Shown here piece by piece: positions 27,190-36,565 of a stretch of 64,000 bases of DNA. Where the stretch lies: contig CAMSYM010000004.1 in assembly GCA_947066105.1 (NCBI GenBank), positions 50,226 through 114,225 of the forward strand. The letters run 5' to 3'. Positions within the stretch are counted from its first letter, which is position 1. The number at the start of each line of letters is the position of its first letter. Position numbers and translations under genes: made by a program. The notes under the pieces are model-generated. The model worked only from the letters and a program-made list of their open reading frames with translations. It did no database searches and was not told the DNA's origin. The DNA is from an uncultured Clostridia bacterium (GTDB taxonomy: Bacteria > Bacillota > Clostridia > Christensenellales > Pumilibacteraceae).

Positions 27190-28233
27190 CTAAAACATCA
27201 GAGTATCGCGCAATTCGCCGAGATACCAGCTCGGACCGTCGAGCGAAATGCGGTCGAATTTGGCTTTTAAAGTATCGGTCATTTTCAGCACGTAGCAGTA
27301 CGGCAAAATATCGAAAAAGTAGTTGGGGTTTTCTTCGACGAGCGTTTCCAAACGGGCTATTTCGGCGTCGCGCAAAAACGCTTTAAAAGCGCAAATCCTG
27401 CCGTAAATATCCGCGCTCTTTTCGGTGCGTATATCTATGCGCGGCGCGGTGACGGAGATCGTTATAAAGCTCGACAGCAGGGCGCACGCTAAAAGTATCG
27501 AGGCGGTTGTCGGAAATATTGCAAACGCCACCCCTGCGGGCGCGCCGCCCCATACCGCGAAAAACGGATACTTAATAAATGCAAATATGCCGTCGTCGAC
27601 GGGTATGGTATTGAACGCTATAATGCCGACGATGGGAAATATCATCAACAAAAACTCCGGTCCGCCGTAGTTGAGCGCCGTTATCAGCGTTACGAGCGCC
27701 ATTGCAAGCCCTGCGGATATCATGCTTATAACAGTGCATTTTCGGGAAAGGCGCGAACGCGATTCTTTGGCGCTCGATTTGCAGTCGCGAACGAACTGCG
27801 ACACCGTTTTATTATGCGAGCTTTGTGCGGCGAGCGTATAGAACTCTTTGTTTTGCGCGAATAACGCATTGAACAGCGTCGTTTCCGCATCGAAGTTGCG
27901 TTTTTGCGATTTTGTCAGGCGCACGGCGTTGTCGGGCGGCTCGACGTCTTTCAGCTTGGTGAGTTTAAGCCCGCGCTTGCAGTCTTCTTCTATGGTGATG
28001 AACCCGCGTTCCGCCCAGTACAGCATGATCGGGTTAAGCAAAGCGTGCGTGTTTGCGCGGTGTCCGTAATACTTGATAAGCACGTCGATGGGCGAGCTTC
28101 CGCGCGGCGGGTAGTATTCCACGGGGCGTGTCGCGCGGCGTTTGATCGTTATGCCGTATATGAGCGCGCCCGTCGAAAAGCTTATCGGCACGCATATTAT
28201 CAGGGCGCAAACTATTATCCAGGCTATGTTCAT
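27190..28233 (-). CDS. DUF2207-like membrane protein A
   Basis: 347-residue membrane protein of unknown role. There is one N-terminal helix (IAWIIVCALIICVPISFSTG), a cytosolic region with PPRGSSPIDVLIKYYG and YWAERGFITIEE, then about four further hydrophobic helices (180-270). The C-terminal segment (ALKA-type: GRICAFKAFLRDAEIARLE, then FFDILPYCYVLKM) matches the C-terminal half of DUF2207/YciQ-type proteins. The large extracellular N-domain of full DUF2207 proteins is absent. It overlaps its paralogue at 28230 by 4 bp. The pair may form one complex. Confidence 0.68.
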   Translation of the reverse strand: MNIAWIIVCALIICVPISFSTGALIYGITIKRRATRPVEYYPPRGSSPIDVLIKYYGHRANTHALLNPIMLYWAERGFITIEEDCKRGLKLTKLKDVEPPDNAVRLTKSQKRNFDAETTLFNALFAQNKEFYTLAAQSSHNKTVSQFVRDCKSSAKESRSRLSRKCTVISMISAGLAMALVTLITALNYGGPEFLLMIFPIVGIIAFNTIPVDDGIFAFIKYPFFAVWGGAPAGVAFAIFPTTASILLACALLSSFITISVTAPRIDIRTEKSADIYGRICAFKAFLRDAEIARLETLVEENPNYFFDILPYCYVLKMTDTLKAKFDRISLDGPSWYLGELRDTLMF

Positions 28234-29282
28234 AACAGCGCCCCCGTTTGTTCGTTGTCGCCGTCGTACATTTCGGGCGGGAGCGTGCGTATAAACTTGC
28301 GCTTAACGAGCGGTTTTATATGAAAAGCGTACAAAAACGGCAGGACTTCCGCATAGTCGAGCTTGTTGAGCTCGGATGCGGGCGCGCGCAGTAAAAACTT
28401 GCGGTAGTTGACGAGATCGGAGTAATCGGAAAGATTATGCTTTTCGCGGTAATCGACGAACCGAATAAGTACGAGCGAGCCGCCGAACAGTATAGCGACC
28501 GCGGCGTAGATAATGCCGAACGGGTCGTATACGCCGGTGAAAAACCCGATCATGCTTCCCACCGATATTCCCAGCCACATGCCGCACCAAATGATCTTGA
28601 ACACGATCGGCATATCGCGAACGAACATGAATACAAACAAGCCGATTATCGCCGTACCTACCAATACCAAGCTAAAATACATGCCCGTGTATACTCCGAT
28701 CCACACCGCGCAAAACGCGAACGGAAGTACGGACAGAACTAGCGTGAGTATTTTGAGCGAGTAGTGTTTTTTGGAATATACACCGTCGTCCTCGCGCACG
28801 GCATACTTATCGCGCATATAATCGATGCTGCTCTTTTTGAACATAGAAAACCGTAAGTCGATAGGGTCGCCGCGTTTGACGTAGTTGGAGCGCATAAGGC
28901 TTTCAAACAGCGTGCGTTCGCGCACATACGATCCGCGGTCGTAAAACACGGCTTTGCCGGATGTGTGCATGGGCATGCTTTTGAGCCTTGTCACGCGGAC
29001 CTTGTATTTGCTTACGTATTTTATCCGAATGTATCCGCATTTCGCCCAGTATGCGAGCAACGCGCGGGTAAGGCGTTGCGGAAACGTTTTGCCTATGAAA
29101 ATGCGTTGAACGTCGAGCGGAGAAAGTCCGTCGGGTAAGCGCGTCACCCGTTCTTTTTTGACGTTTCGCCGCGCGCGCAGTCCGTAATATAAGGCAAGCG
29201 AACAGATCGCCGCAATGCATCCGTAAACGAATGCGGCGAATACATAGTATATATTCGATATTACGACAGTCGATAACAGCAA
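28230..29282 (-). CDS. DUF2207-like membrane protein B
   Basis: About 350 residues, paralogue of the next gene in the same transcript. It shows the same order: N-terminal helix (IYYVFAAFVYGCIAAICSLAL), LPDGLSPLDVQRIFIG, YWAKCGYIRIKYV, a hydrophobic block of four to five helices, then LVNYRKFLLRAPASELNKL and YAEVLPFLYAFHI. In-frame TTG codons occur at 29288 and 29282; the latter gives correct spacing (7 nt) to AAAGGAG on the minus strand (29290-29296), so I choose it. Function unknown. Confidence 0.68.
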   Translation of the reverse strand: MLLSTVVISNIYYVFAAFVYGCIAAICSLALYYGLRARRNVKKERVTRLPDGLSPLDVQRIFIGKTFPQRLTRALLAYWAKCGYIRIKYVSKYKVRVTRLKSMPMHTSGKAVFYDRGSYVRERTLFESLMRSNYVKRGDPIDLRFSMFKKSSIDYMRDKYAVREDDGVYSKKHYSLKILTLVLSVLPFAFCAVWIGVYTGMYFSLVLVGTAIIGLFVFMFVRDMPIVFKIIWCGMWLGISVGSMIGFFTGVYDPFGIIYAAVAILFGGSLVLIRFVDYREKHNLSDYSDLVNYRKFLLRAPASELNKLDYAEVLPFLYAFHIKPLVKRKFIRTLPPEMYDGDNEQTGALL

Positions 29283-29387
29283 AAGCAAACTCCTTTGATA
29301 CGACGGATATATTTTAGCATAAATTTTATGCGCATGTCAATTGTCGTATGATGTATGACCGCAAGTTTTTGTCGACATACTATATAT

Positions 29388-30395
29388 ATGTTATTCATAG
29401 ACAAACAAGGCGAAGCGGCGAGTGCGGCGCTCTGCGCGCTCAACGTCGACGATAACGTGTCGAGATTGGAAAGCGCGTTGAAGCGTCGGACGGGCAAGAG
29501 CGCCGTCGCGGTATGCTCGGTCGATGCGGCGTTGCATACGGCGTTGCATCTTTGCGGGGCGGGGCGCGGCGATTACGTGTTTGTGCCGACGTTCACATTT
29601 TATTCGTACATAGCGACCGTGGATCACATGGGGTGCGTTCCCGTGTTTTTGGACTGCGATCCGCATACGCGGTGCGTATCGGCGGCGGCGCTCGAAACGG
29701 CGTTTCTGTGGTGCGATCTGCAAAACAAACCGCCCAAAGCGGTGGTGGTCGACAATGCGTTCGGCGCGGTCGCGGACTACGACGTTTTGGGCGCGCAATG
29801 CAAGGCGCGCGACGTGCCGCTCGTCGAGCTTGCCGTCGACGCGTTTTGCGGCGAGTATAAAGGCACTCAATGCGGCGCGAACGGGGACTACGGCGTCATC
29901 GGGTTCGATAAGCGGTTGCCGGGCGGCGGAGGTGCGCTTTTATGCTGCGCGGAGGACGCGCCCGCGGCTAAGCGTTTTACTCGCGCAGAGTTTTCCGACG
30001 ACGAAAACCATGACTATCGTATGCACAATATGATAGCGGCGCTCGATATCGCGCAGTTCGACGTTGCGGTCAAGCTCATAAAACGCGCGCGAAAAAACGT
30101 CGACGCGTTGTGCGCGGCTTGCGACGCGGTTTTGCATCCGGTCGACGGCGAAACCTGCGCTTACGCGCTTGTTAAAGCGGCGCATAAACTGTACGATCTG
30201 CGCGCCGCGGGGTTCGACGTTAAAAAGCCGCCGCTCGTTCACACCCTGCCGCAGTATTCCGATTGCGCTTACTTCGAGCACGAACAGGACTATTCGGTGT
30301 GCCGCTCGTTTAACGAGTATTGCTTGGTCGGCATGGATATAAACGGACTGCAAAGATTGCGTTTGGCAAGAGCGATAGGGAAGCAGGCTCGATAG
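29388..30395 (+). CDS. DegT/DnrJ/EryC1/StrS-family PLP aminotransferase-like protein
   Basis: Likely PLP enzyme of the sugar-aminotransferase group. SVDAALHTALHLCGAGRGDY and VFVPTFTFYSYIATVDHMGC match the cofactor-binding start of DegT proteins. VVDNAFGAVADYD follows, and GFDKRLPGGGGALLCC contains the candidate Schiff-base Lys (about residue 184). At 335 residues it is a little shorter than typical (about 370-400). No Shine-Dalgarno sequence precedes ATG 29388 or the alternative ATG 29355, so the start is uncertain. Nucleotide-sugar or cell-envelope synthesis is the usual family context; no such neighbours are visible here. Confidence 0.75.
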   Translation: MLFIDKQGEAASAALCALNVDDNVSRLESALKRRTGKSAVAVCSVDAALHTALHLCGAGRGDYVFVPTFTFYSYIATVDHMGCVPVFLDCDPHTRCVSAAALETAFLWCDLQNKPPKAVVVDNAFGAVADYDVLGAQCKARDVPLVELAVDAFCGEYKGTQCGANGDYGVIGFDKRLPGGGGALLCCAEDAPAAKRFTRAEFSDDENHDYRMHNMIAALDIAQFDVAVKLIKRARKNVDALCAACDAVLHPVDGETCAYALVKAAHKLYDLRAAGFDVKKPPLVHTLPQYSDCAYFEHEQDYSVCRSFNEYCLVGMDINGLQRLRLARAIGKQAR

Positions 30396-30672
30396 GAAAT
30401 TGATAATAGGGAGTAATGCGAATTTGATGATCGTTATACGGTGATGGAGCGATATTGCGCCATTGCACCTACACAATTTTTGCTTTCTGTGCGATTCGAT
30501 ATAGTTGCAATATATTATGTGTCCGAAAATATCGGTCCGAAAACCCGACACGCAAAACCGTCCCGCGAGCGCGATCTCGCAAGAATACTCGAAAAGAACA
30601 AGACCGCGGGGATCGGCGTGCCGACTGCTAATGCTCCGTAAAGCAGCGTTCAAACCGAAAAGCGCGAAAAAG
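30396..30672. other. Intergenic region downstream of the aminotransferase gene
   Basis: These 277 bases between convergent genes show no gene I can support. Short frames here lack ribosome-binding sites and family resemblance. Confidence 0.3.
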
Positions 30673-31044
30673 TCAATCGGGAGAGTTAAGGAAAGCGTTA
30701 CGGCGGATAAGCTTGGCGAAAACGGCGATAACAAAGCCGTTATGGATATCAGTGCGCGGAATATGCGCGCCGGTAAGCTCGGATAATTTCGAATGCAAAC
30801 CGTCAGCTTTGTTGATAGCGTAGGAAATATCGCGTGAAACGGAATGCGCGGAAATGCCGTGAGTGGCTCCGACTAAGGAATATAATCGAGCGTCGGAAAG
30901 GGGCTTGTCAGCGTAGATAAGCGCGCAATCGACAAGGAAGTCGAAGCCTTTGAGATGAGCGGGGATGTTACAGGAAAGAGCGAGTTGTTCGGCGAAGCAG
31001 CGTTGGGTGTTATCGGCGCTTTCATAAGTAAAGAAAATCTCCAT
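30673..31044 (-). CDS. Stand-alone Spo0A C-terminal-domain-like protein
   Basis: 123 residues. The centre, NIPAHLKGFDFLVDCALIY followed by YSLVGATHGISAHSVSRDIS and YAINKADG, follows the DNA-binding domain of Spo0A (IPAHIKGYxYLRxAI, then VERAIRHAIEVAW-type helix). There is no receiver domain. ATG 31044 has no Shine-Dalgarno; TTGGAA/TGTATA elements with a 17-bp spacer end a few bases upstream, so the mRNA may be leaderless. It could be a small sporulation-related regulator or a decayed remnant; the intact frame and conserved spacing favour a real gene. Confidence 0.65.
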   Translation of the reverse strand: MEIFFTYESADNTQRCFAEQLALSCNIPAHLKGFDFLVDCALIYADKPLSDARLYSLVGATHGISAHSVSRDISYAINKADGLHSKLSELTGAHIPRTDIHNGFVIAVFAKLIRRNAFLNSPD

Positions 31045-31166
31045 ACTATATATACATGAAAATCAACCGGTTTTTCCAACGTTTTATTAAATTTTTTAGA
31101 ATTTTTTCGTTTTTTTGCAAAAATAAAAAAATCAGTCAAGCATTTTCGTTATTTCGTTAAATATGC

Positions 31167-31195
31167 TTGACAAAAATAAGCGAACATGATAGAAT
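31167..31195 (+). promoter_or_regulatory. Promoter of the tRNA-Glu gene
   Basis: TTGACA at 31167-31172 and TAGAAT at 31190-31195 with a 17-bp spacer, 13 bp before the mature tRNA 5' end. Confidence 0.8.
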
Positions 31196-31208
31196 AATAT
31201 TCCATTGT

Positions 31209-31283
31209 GGCCCCATGGTCAAGCGGTTAAGACATCACCCTTTCACGGTGAAATCATGGGTTCGAGTCCCGTTGGGGTCACCA
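31209..31283 (+). tRNA. tRNA-Glu (anticodon TTC), CCA encoded
   Basis: Acceptor stem GGCCCCA/TGGGGTC, anticodon arm TCACC-CTTTCAC-GGTGA with anticodon TTC, T-arm with GGTTCGAGTCC, discriminator A, and encoded CCA at 31281-31283. The 3' end is the integration site of the 14-kb element: its last bases are part of the 13-bp direct repeat found again at 45275-45287. Confidence 0.97.
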
Positions 31284-31286
31284 AAC
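31274..31286 (+). repeat. attL core of the tRNA-Glu element
   Basis: GGGGTCACCAAAC overlaps the acceptor 3' strand, CCA and three following bases of tRNA-Glu. An identical copy lies at 45275-45287. The inner arm AAGTTAAAG follows at 31287-31295. Confidence 0.87.
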
Positions 31287-31291
31287 AAGTT

Positions 31292-31331
31292 AAAGGCGAA
31301 CCCGTTTCCATTAGGAGACGGATTCGCCTTT
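31292..31331 (+). terminator. Terminator after tRNA-Glu, supplied by the element
   Basis: The arms AAAGGCGAA...CCGT...TCC and GGA...ACGG...TTCGCCTTT form a long stem, with TTTAT after it. It lies inside the element and so replaces the original tRNA terminator, which is now at 45288-45327. Confidence 0.8.
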
Positions 31332-31359
31332 ATCGTATATTTTAGGTGATTTAGATTGG

Positions 31360-31386
31360 GCAGATGATTATTCATCTGCTTTTTTA
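31360..31386 (+). terminator. Second terminator before the TrlF-type gene
   Basis: GCAGATGA (31360-31367) and TCATCTGC (31372-31379) form a perfect 8-bp stem with a 4-nt loop and seven T. Confidence 0.85.
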
Positions 31387-31408
31387 CTATATATAACCAC
31401 CATTCATC

Positions 31409-31437
31409 TTGCAGTTTTCGATAAAATATGCTAAAAT
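31409..31437 (+). promoter_or_regulatory. Promoter of the PHP-ATPase gene
   Basis: TTGCAG (31409-31414) and TAAAAT (31432-31437) with a 17-bp spacer; AAGGAG at 31444-31449 and ATG 31457 follow. Confidence 0.65.
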
Positions 31438-31456
31438 AATACTAAGGAGAAAAATC

Positions 31457-34255
31457 ATGCAGTATTCACGCGGTTCAGAATGGAATAGATGGGATTTACA
31501 TATCCATACTCCCGGCACATTAAAAAACGATCAATTTGAAGGCAACACATTAGATGAACAATGGGAAAAGTTTTATTCTGATATTGCAAAGTATATAGGC
31601 GATGGAACTAATACGCAGCACAAGATAGTCGCTATGGGAGTTACAGATTATCTTTCTATAAATAACTATCTCAAAATAAAAGCTGACGGCATTTTGGACA
31701 AGCTAATTCCTTTTATCTTTCCAAATGTCGAACTACGAATAACGCCAATCGCACAACAAAGTCCTATAAATATTCATTGTTTGTTTAATCCCAAAATTGC
31801 CAATCAATTAGAGGGACGATTTTTCAGTAAACTTAAATTCGCAAAAGGCTCTACCTCTTTTAGCGCTTCTGATACCGAGTTGATTCGATTTGGAAAATCT
31901 ATAGATTCTTCATTAAGTGATACTGCTGCGAAAAAAATTGCATCCGAACAATTCGTAATTCCTCACACTCAGTTAAAAGAACTTTTTGCACAAGACGAAG
32001 ACTTGCGTAAAAACACTTTAATCGCTATATCCAACAAAACAACAGATGGTGCTTCAGGAATAGCAAATCACACTACCGATAATTTTGATTCTCAGCTTTA
32101 TGAAACAAGAGCTGAGTTGTATCGTATGTCTGATTTTATTTTTTCAGCCAATGAAAGTGATATCAGATATTTTTTAGGAGAAAAATTTGACACTGCCGAA
32201 ATCATATATAAAAAATATGGTAAATTATTACCTTGTGTAACCGGAAGTGATGCACATACAAATATCAATATATTTGAACCAGCACAGAAGAAGTATTGTT
32301 GGATTAAAGCCATTCCCTCTTTTGAAGGTATGAAAGAAATTACCTTTGAACCCAAATCGCGCGTGTGTATTCAAGAGCTAAAACCAGAAAATAAAGCTGA
32401 CTATTATGTTATTGATAAAGTTATAATAAATAACGATGATTTTTCATCAGAGCCAATCCCTTTTAATGACCAGCTTACGTGCATTATAGGCGGTAAATCC
32501 ACAGGTAAGTCTTTGCTGTTGCATAATATGGCTGAAGCGATTTCTCCGCAACAAGTTGCTGAGAAATTAAAAATTACCAATTCTTCATATTATAAACTTG
32601 ATAATATTCGAGTTATATGGCGCGACGGTGTTGTGTCAAAAAAAGACTTAACTGATGTCGAAAAGAAAATAGTATATTTACCTCAAACTTATTTAAACAA
32701 ATTAAGTGACGCTTCTGAAGAAAAAACGGAAATAGATGACATTATTCAAGAAATACTTTTGCAAAACGCTGAAATAGAGACATTATATAAAACGCACACT
32801 TCAGCAATAACCGCTTTAAAAATTAAAATAGATAAGAAGATATATGATTTACTATCCGTATATCAAAATATCAATGATGTTAAGTCTACGAAACTAGAAA
32901 AAGGTGATACCGCATCAGTAGAAAAAGAGATACTAAAACTTAAAAAACAAAAAGAAAAACTAATACAAGAAAATAGCTTGTCGGAAGAGGATATATTCGC
33001 ATATGATAGTTTGTTGAAAACACTATCAAGTGATAAGTCCGCCCTGTCGCTACTTGAAAATGATAAAATTCAAATACAATCTATCGAAAGCTTGATAGCC
33101 GAAAAAGAGCTAAATGAGGATATTAGTGTTTCATACATAGAAATTTTAAAAGACGCCCAAAAGCAAATTTTAAGTAGTGCGCAAGAACAATGGCAAAAAT
33201 CCAAGATTAGCATTATTGCAAAAATCGATAAGGAAATTATAGCATTGCAAAAATCAATTAGCGATAATGAAAAGAAAGTTGCTATACTAAAACCAAAAAT
33301 TGAGGGCAATGAAGCTATAACACAGCTATCCAAAGAAATAGTTTTGGAAGAGCAAAAATTAGATTCTTTACGCGCATTAGATGCTCAAATTGAAAAATAT
33401 CAAACATCATTCAATACAATTTTAGATGAAATATCGCATTTTACTCTAAGCTTTCTATATATTCACAACGAATATGTGAGTGCAGTTAATTCTAGATCGG
33501 ACATAAATAGTGAAGACTTGGAGTTTATAGTTACCTCACCTTTTAGAACAGAAGTATTTTTACAGAAATTTTCGGGGTTTATTGATAACCGTAGGATTGG
33601 GCAAATTTTTAAACGAAACGCTAATGGAGATATTGACTTTTTTGCTAACGATTTTGATGAAGCATTTGTAAAAGAATGTATTATTAAAATTTTGGATGTT
33701 AAAAACGGACTACTAAGAAAGAATATTCAATTTGAAGATGTATTAAGATGCATTGCTAGTGATTGGTACAACATAACCTACACTATTAAACTCGATGGCG
33801 ATGAGATTAAAAATATGTCTCCGGGTAAAAAAGCATTAGTACTTCTTAAACTACTAATTAATTTAGCTGAATCTAAATGCCCTATTTTAATTGATCAACC
33901 CGAAGATGATTTAGATAATCGTTCGGTTTTTGTTGAGTTAGTAGATTTTATCCGCAACAAAAAAATTCAAAGACAAATAATTGTAGTTACTCATAATGCC
34001 AATATTGTTGTCGGCTGTGATGCAGAAGAAGTCATAGTTGCAAATCAGGATGGAAACAATTCGCCTAAATTAGAAAAGCGTTTTGAATATCGTACAGGCG
34101 CAATAGAGGACATATACCCTTTATTTGATGATTCTGGGAAAATTCTAAACGGTATTCTATATAGAACAGGGATTCAGCAACAAATTTGCGAAATATTAGA
34201 GGGTGGCAAAGAAGCATTTGCTGTTAGAAGAAATAAATATACCATTAATGAATAA
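31457..34255 (+). CDS. TrlF-type protein: PHP nuclease/phosphoesterase domain fused to an ABC/SMC-like ATPase
   Basis: 932 residues. The N-terminus YSRGSEWNRWDLHIHTP carries the PHP metal motif (His15, His17), and further His/Asp residues include GSDAHTN near 280. From about residue 330 an ABC-type ATPase begins: Walker A GGKSTGKS (about 345), long Lys/Glu coiled coils (about 420-680), signature-like NMSPGKKALVLL (about 788), Walker B ILIDQPEDDLDN (about 811) and a VVTHNAN His switch. I recognise this layout as the TrlF family of AAA-like ATPases, which occurs in mobile and defence contexts. The nucleic-acid target is unknown. ATG 31457 has AAGGAG 7 nt upstream. It is transcribed convergently with the restriction cassette. 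Confidence 0.82.
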   Translation: MQYSRGSEWNRWDLHIHTPGTLKNDQFEGNTLDEQWEKFYSDIAKYIGDGTNTQHKIVAMGVTDYLSINNYLKIKADGILDKLIPFIFPNVELRITPIAQQSPINIHCLFNPKIANQLEGRFFSKLKFAKGSTSFSASDTELIRFGKSIDSSLSDTAAKKIASEQFVIPHTQLKELFAQDEDLRKNTLIAISNKTTDGASGIANHTTDNFDSQLYETRAELYRMSDFIFSANESDIRYFLGEKFDTAEIIYKKYGKLLPCVTGSDAHTNINIFEPAQKKYCWIKAIPSFEGMKEITFEPKSRVCIQELKPENKADYYVIDKVIINNDDFSSEPIPFNDQLTCIIGGKSTGKSLLLHNMAEAISPQQVAEKLKITNSSYYKLDNIRVIWRDGVVSKKDLTDVEKKIVYLPQTYLNKLSDASEEKTEIDDIIQEILLQNAEIETLYKTHTSAITALKIKIDKKIYDLLSVYQNINDVKSTKLEKGDTASVEKEILKLKKQKEKLIQENSLSEEDIFAYDSLLKTLSSDKSALSLLENDKIQIQSIESLIAEKELNEDISVSYIEILKDAQKQILSSAQEQWQKSKISIIAKIDKEIIALQKSISDNEKKVAILKPKIEGNEAITQLSKEIVLEEQKLDSLRALDAQIEKYQTSFNTILDEISHFTLSFLYIHNEYVSAVNSRSDINSEDLEFIVTSPFRTEVFLQKFSGFIDNRRIGQIFKRNANGDIDFFANDFDEAFVKECIIKILDVKNGLLRKNIQFEDVLRCIASDWYNITYTIKLDGDEIKNMSPGKKALVLLKLLINLAESKCPILIDQPEDDLDNRSVFVELVDFIRNKKIQRQIIVVTHNANIVVGCDAEEVIVANQDGNNSPKLEKRFEYRTGAIEDIYPLFDDSGKILNGILYRTGIQQQICEILEGGKEAFAVRRNKYTINE

Positions 34256-34283
34256 GATGCCATTAAATCTTTTTTAATTTCGC

Positions 34284-34685
34284 TTAACGGTTAATTTTCT
34301 CTATTAGTGTATGCAAAAAGTTTTTGTCTTTAAGTTTACACTCCCATACCACTATAACATTCCAACCGAACGATTGAAGTTTTTCTACATTCTCTTTATC
34401 TCGTTGCTTATTTCTTTCTAACTTAGGCAACCAATACTCAAGATTAGATTTCGGTAAGACGAACTCTTTGCAATCGTGCATATGCCAAAAACAGCCGTTC
34501 ACAAAAATTACGGTTTTATATTTAGGTAAAACGATATCCGGATGCCCAGGATATCGTTTGTCATTTTTTCTGTAACGAAAGCCGTTAGCAAATAAAAACT
34601 TTCTTACTATTTCTTCCGGCTTTGTGTTCTTGCTGTTTATTCGCGACATATTGTAATGCCGCTGTTCTATTGAATGATTATCCAT
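34284..34685 (-). CDS. vsr: Very short patch repair / restriction endonuclease Vsr
   Basis: 133-residue nuclease that cuts at T:G mismatches left by deaminated 5-methylcytosine, or acts as a nickase in restriction cassettes. RHYNMSRINSKNTKPEEIVR and YPGHPDIVLPKYKTVIFVNG, with FWHMHDC, hold the Vsr core: the catalytic Asp in PDIV and the His/Cys zinc residues. The ATG at 34685 shares one base with the stop of the Z1 gene (TAATG on the minus strand). It is the last gene of the dcm-PLD-Z1-vsr operon. Confidence 0.93.
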   Translation of the reverse strand: MDNHSIEQRHYNMSRINSKNTKPEEIVRKFLFANGFRYRKNDKRYPGHPDIVLPKYKTVIFVNGCFWHMHDCKEFVLPKSNLEYWLPKLERNKQRDKENVEKLQSFGWNVIVVWECKLKDKNFLHTLIEKINR

Positions 34686-36565
34686 TATTTCACACTGTAA
34701 TAAACCTTATTGCTCGGTAATTTGATGTTCGGTATCCATATTTGTTTACCGTTCCAACCTTTGCGCCCGGTAACTTTGTACATTGTGAGTACGGTAATAT
34801 CTGTAAAGCTATCACCGAGTTTTCTATCCGTTTCAGATAACAATGTACCCGTGCCTTTTGAAATATCGCGTCCGCGACGGACAATAAGTTGCGCTTGCGA
34901 TAAAGGATTTTCCGCCACAATGGAATTGAGAAATCCAATAAATGCTTGCGACGACCAATCGTCCTCGTCATTCTCTATCTGTTCTAAAACATTAATAACT
35001 AATTTGAGGCTGACCGTATTACTGCCTTCGTCGCCGAATTTATCAAGCATAGTATCAAGCACAGTTATATCTATATTACTTGGTGCGAACGGGAAATAAT
35101 TAACTCCTCCGCAAAATATTGCAAGCGCAGAATTGTCTAAGACGTTCTTGCGTGTCGGACGTAGAGTCGGCGCATACGATATTTTTATATCTTCAAAACC
35201 CCGACGTTTTTGTATTTGTGCGATAATGCTGTTATTTGTCGCGTTTATATCAACGAATAGTTTATATAACTTAGGTGGCATAAATATGCGCATCATATCT
35301 TTATCGCGGTCATAGCCGAACATTCTTGCGTGCTGCCACATTGTATCGGCTTGAGGGTTTTTTGAAACACGGCAATAATAAATTGTTTGCAGACAAGGGA
35401 ACGTAACGCCGCGCCCCAAGCTGTTTCCGCCTACTATGACGTTTATTCCGCTTTCATATTGAGCATTGTCTTCAAAAGAAACTTTGGAATTGAGCGTCAA
35501 TATTTTAATGTCGTCGTCACTTTGTATCCTTGCCTTAATAAGTTTGTAAAGCGTATCGAACGGCAGCAAATCATTTTTCGTGGAAAGCAAATCGTCAAAA
35601 GCAATTTTAAATGCTTCTTTCGTAATATCTTCATCAATGGATTGAGATAATTCGTTAAGATACAAACCGACCTTTTCCGCAAACGATTTATGGTCGGCAA
35701 CTTTCATACTCGGATGAATGAGAAAGTTGCATACATTGCCGCCCTGCAAAAATATTTGTGCAGAAGTAAGTAAATGAACTAATAAAGCGGAAACAAGACC
35801 GTTTTCGGGAAATTCATCATCGGCAACTAATTCTTTAGCTTCCTCATTGTCCGTAAAGCGTACAATTTTATTATCGTCGGTAAAAATAGTGTTGCCACCT
35901 ATATAACCATTGCCTGGCTTGAAATAATAAATGAAATACGGTTTCCAACCGCTTTGCTGTGCTTGCAAAAGGTTGGCTTGCGGAGTACCCGTTACTTCGA
36001 GATAAATACTGCTTGCGGACGTATGCTTAATACTTTCGAGATTTTTATTTATCGCGCTTTGCCGCTTTTTATTGATTAACGTATTCAGGCTTGCCGCATC
36101 CGCCTCGTCGTCTATAATAAACAGCGGGTTTCCGATACAAAACTGCGTTGATGCAAGGTTGTTTTTCCATTGCTTTAAGACATTTGTATTTTTCTTTAAT
36201 ACGATAACGGTTGGAGTACGCAAATTGTTTTGAACGAATTTGGTGTATTCCATTTCATCGCAAATACAAAAATCGCATAAATCTTTTTGCGCCCGCTTAA
36301 AAGTTTGCTGTTGCAACAATATGTTATCCGTTGTCAAGAGTATAAATATCGGAAATCCTTCGTCCGCGGCGGCACACATAAGACCGAACATATGACTTGT
36401 TTTCCCACTCTGCACATCTCCGACCAATAAACTGACAACGTGTTCTTTATATGAGAAATTGCTTATGTACTGCGGTACAATGTCGTCAGCAGTTTGTTTT
36501 ACGGCATCGGCAAGAGATACATTTTTTTGCGCAATGCGACTTAAATATGACTGTAAATACTTCAT
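34685..36565 (-). CDS. Z1-domain protein (SF2-helicase-like ATPase of restriction cassettes)
   Basis: 626 residues. Walker A is VGDVQSGKTSH (residues 48-58), Walker B/DEAD-like is LFIIDDEADAAS (about 148), motif III-like VTGTPQANL and motif VI-like NSLGRGVTFPCLQTIYYCR, with MWQHARMFGYD. This is the Z1 domain named in the analysis of MutL/MORC-associated restriction systems, where it is encoded next to DCM, Vsr and HKD nucleases. It probably moves on or remodels DNA for the PLD nuclease. It overlaps the nuclease gene by 4 bp (36562-36565) and vsr by 1 bp, so all are coupled. No MORC ATPase gene is next to it. Confidence 0.85.
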   Translation of the reverse strand: MKYLQSYLSRIAQKNVSLADAVKQTADDIVPQYISNFSYKEHVVSLLVGDVQSGKTSHMFGLMCAAADEGFPIFILLTTDNILLQQQTFKRAQKDLCDFCICDEMEYTKFVQNNLRTPTVIVLKKNTNVLKQWKNNLASTQFCIGNPLFIIDDEADAASLNTLINKKRQSAINKNLESIKHTSASSIYLEVTGTPQANLLQAQQSGWKPYFIYYFKPGNGYIGGNTIFTDDNKIVRFTDNEEAKELVADDEFPENGLVSALLVHLLTSAQIFLQGGNVCNFLIHPSMKVADHKSFAEKVGLYLNELSQSIDEDITKEAFKIAFDDLLSTKNDLLPFDTLYKLIKARIQSDDDIKILTLNSKVSFEDNAQYESGINVIVGGNSLGRGVTFPCLQTIYYCRVSKNPQADTMWQHARMFGYDRDKDMMRIFMPPKLYKLFVDINATNNSIIAQIQKRRGFEDIKISYAPTLRPTRKNVLDNSALAIFCGGVNYFPFAPSNIDITVLDTMLDKFGDEGSNTVSLKLVINVLEQIENDEDDWSSQAFIGFLNSIVAENPLSQAQLIVRRGRDISKGTGTLLSETDRKLGDSFTDITVLTMYKVTGRKGWNGKQIWIPNIKLPSNKVYYSVK

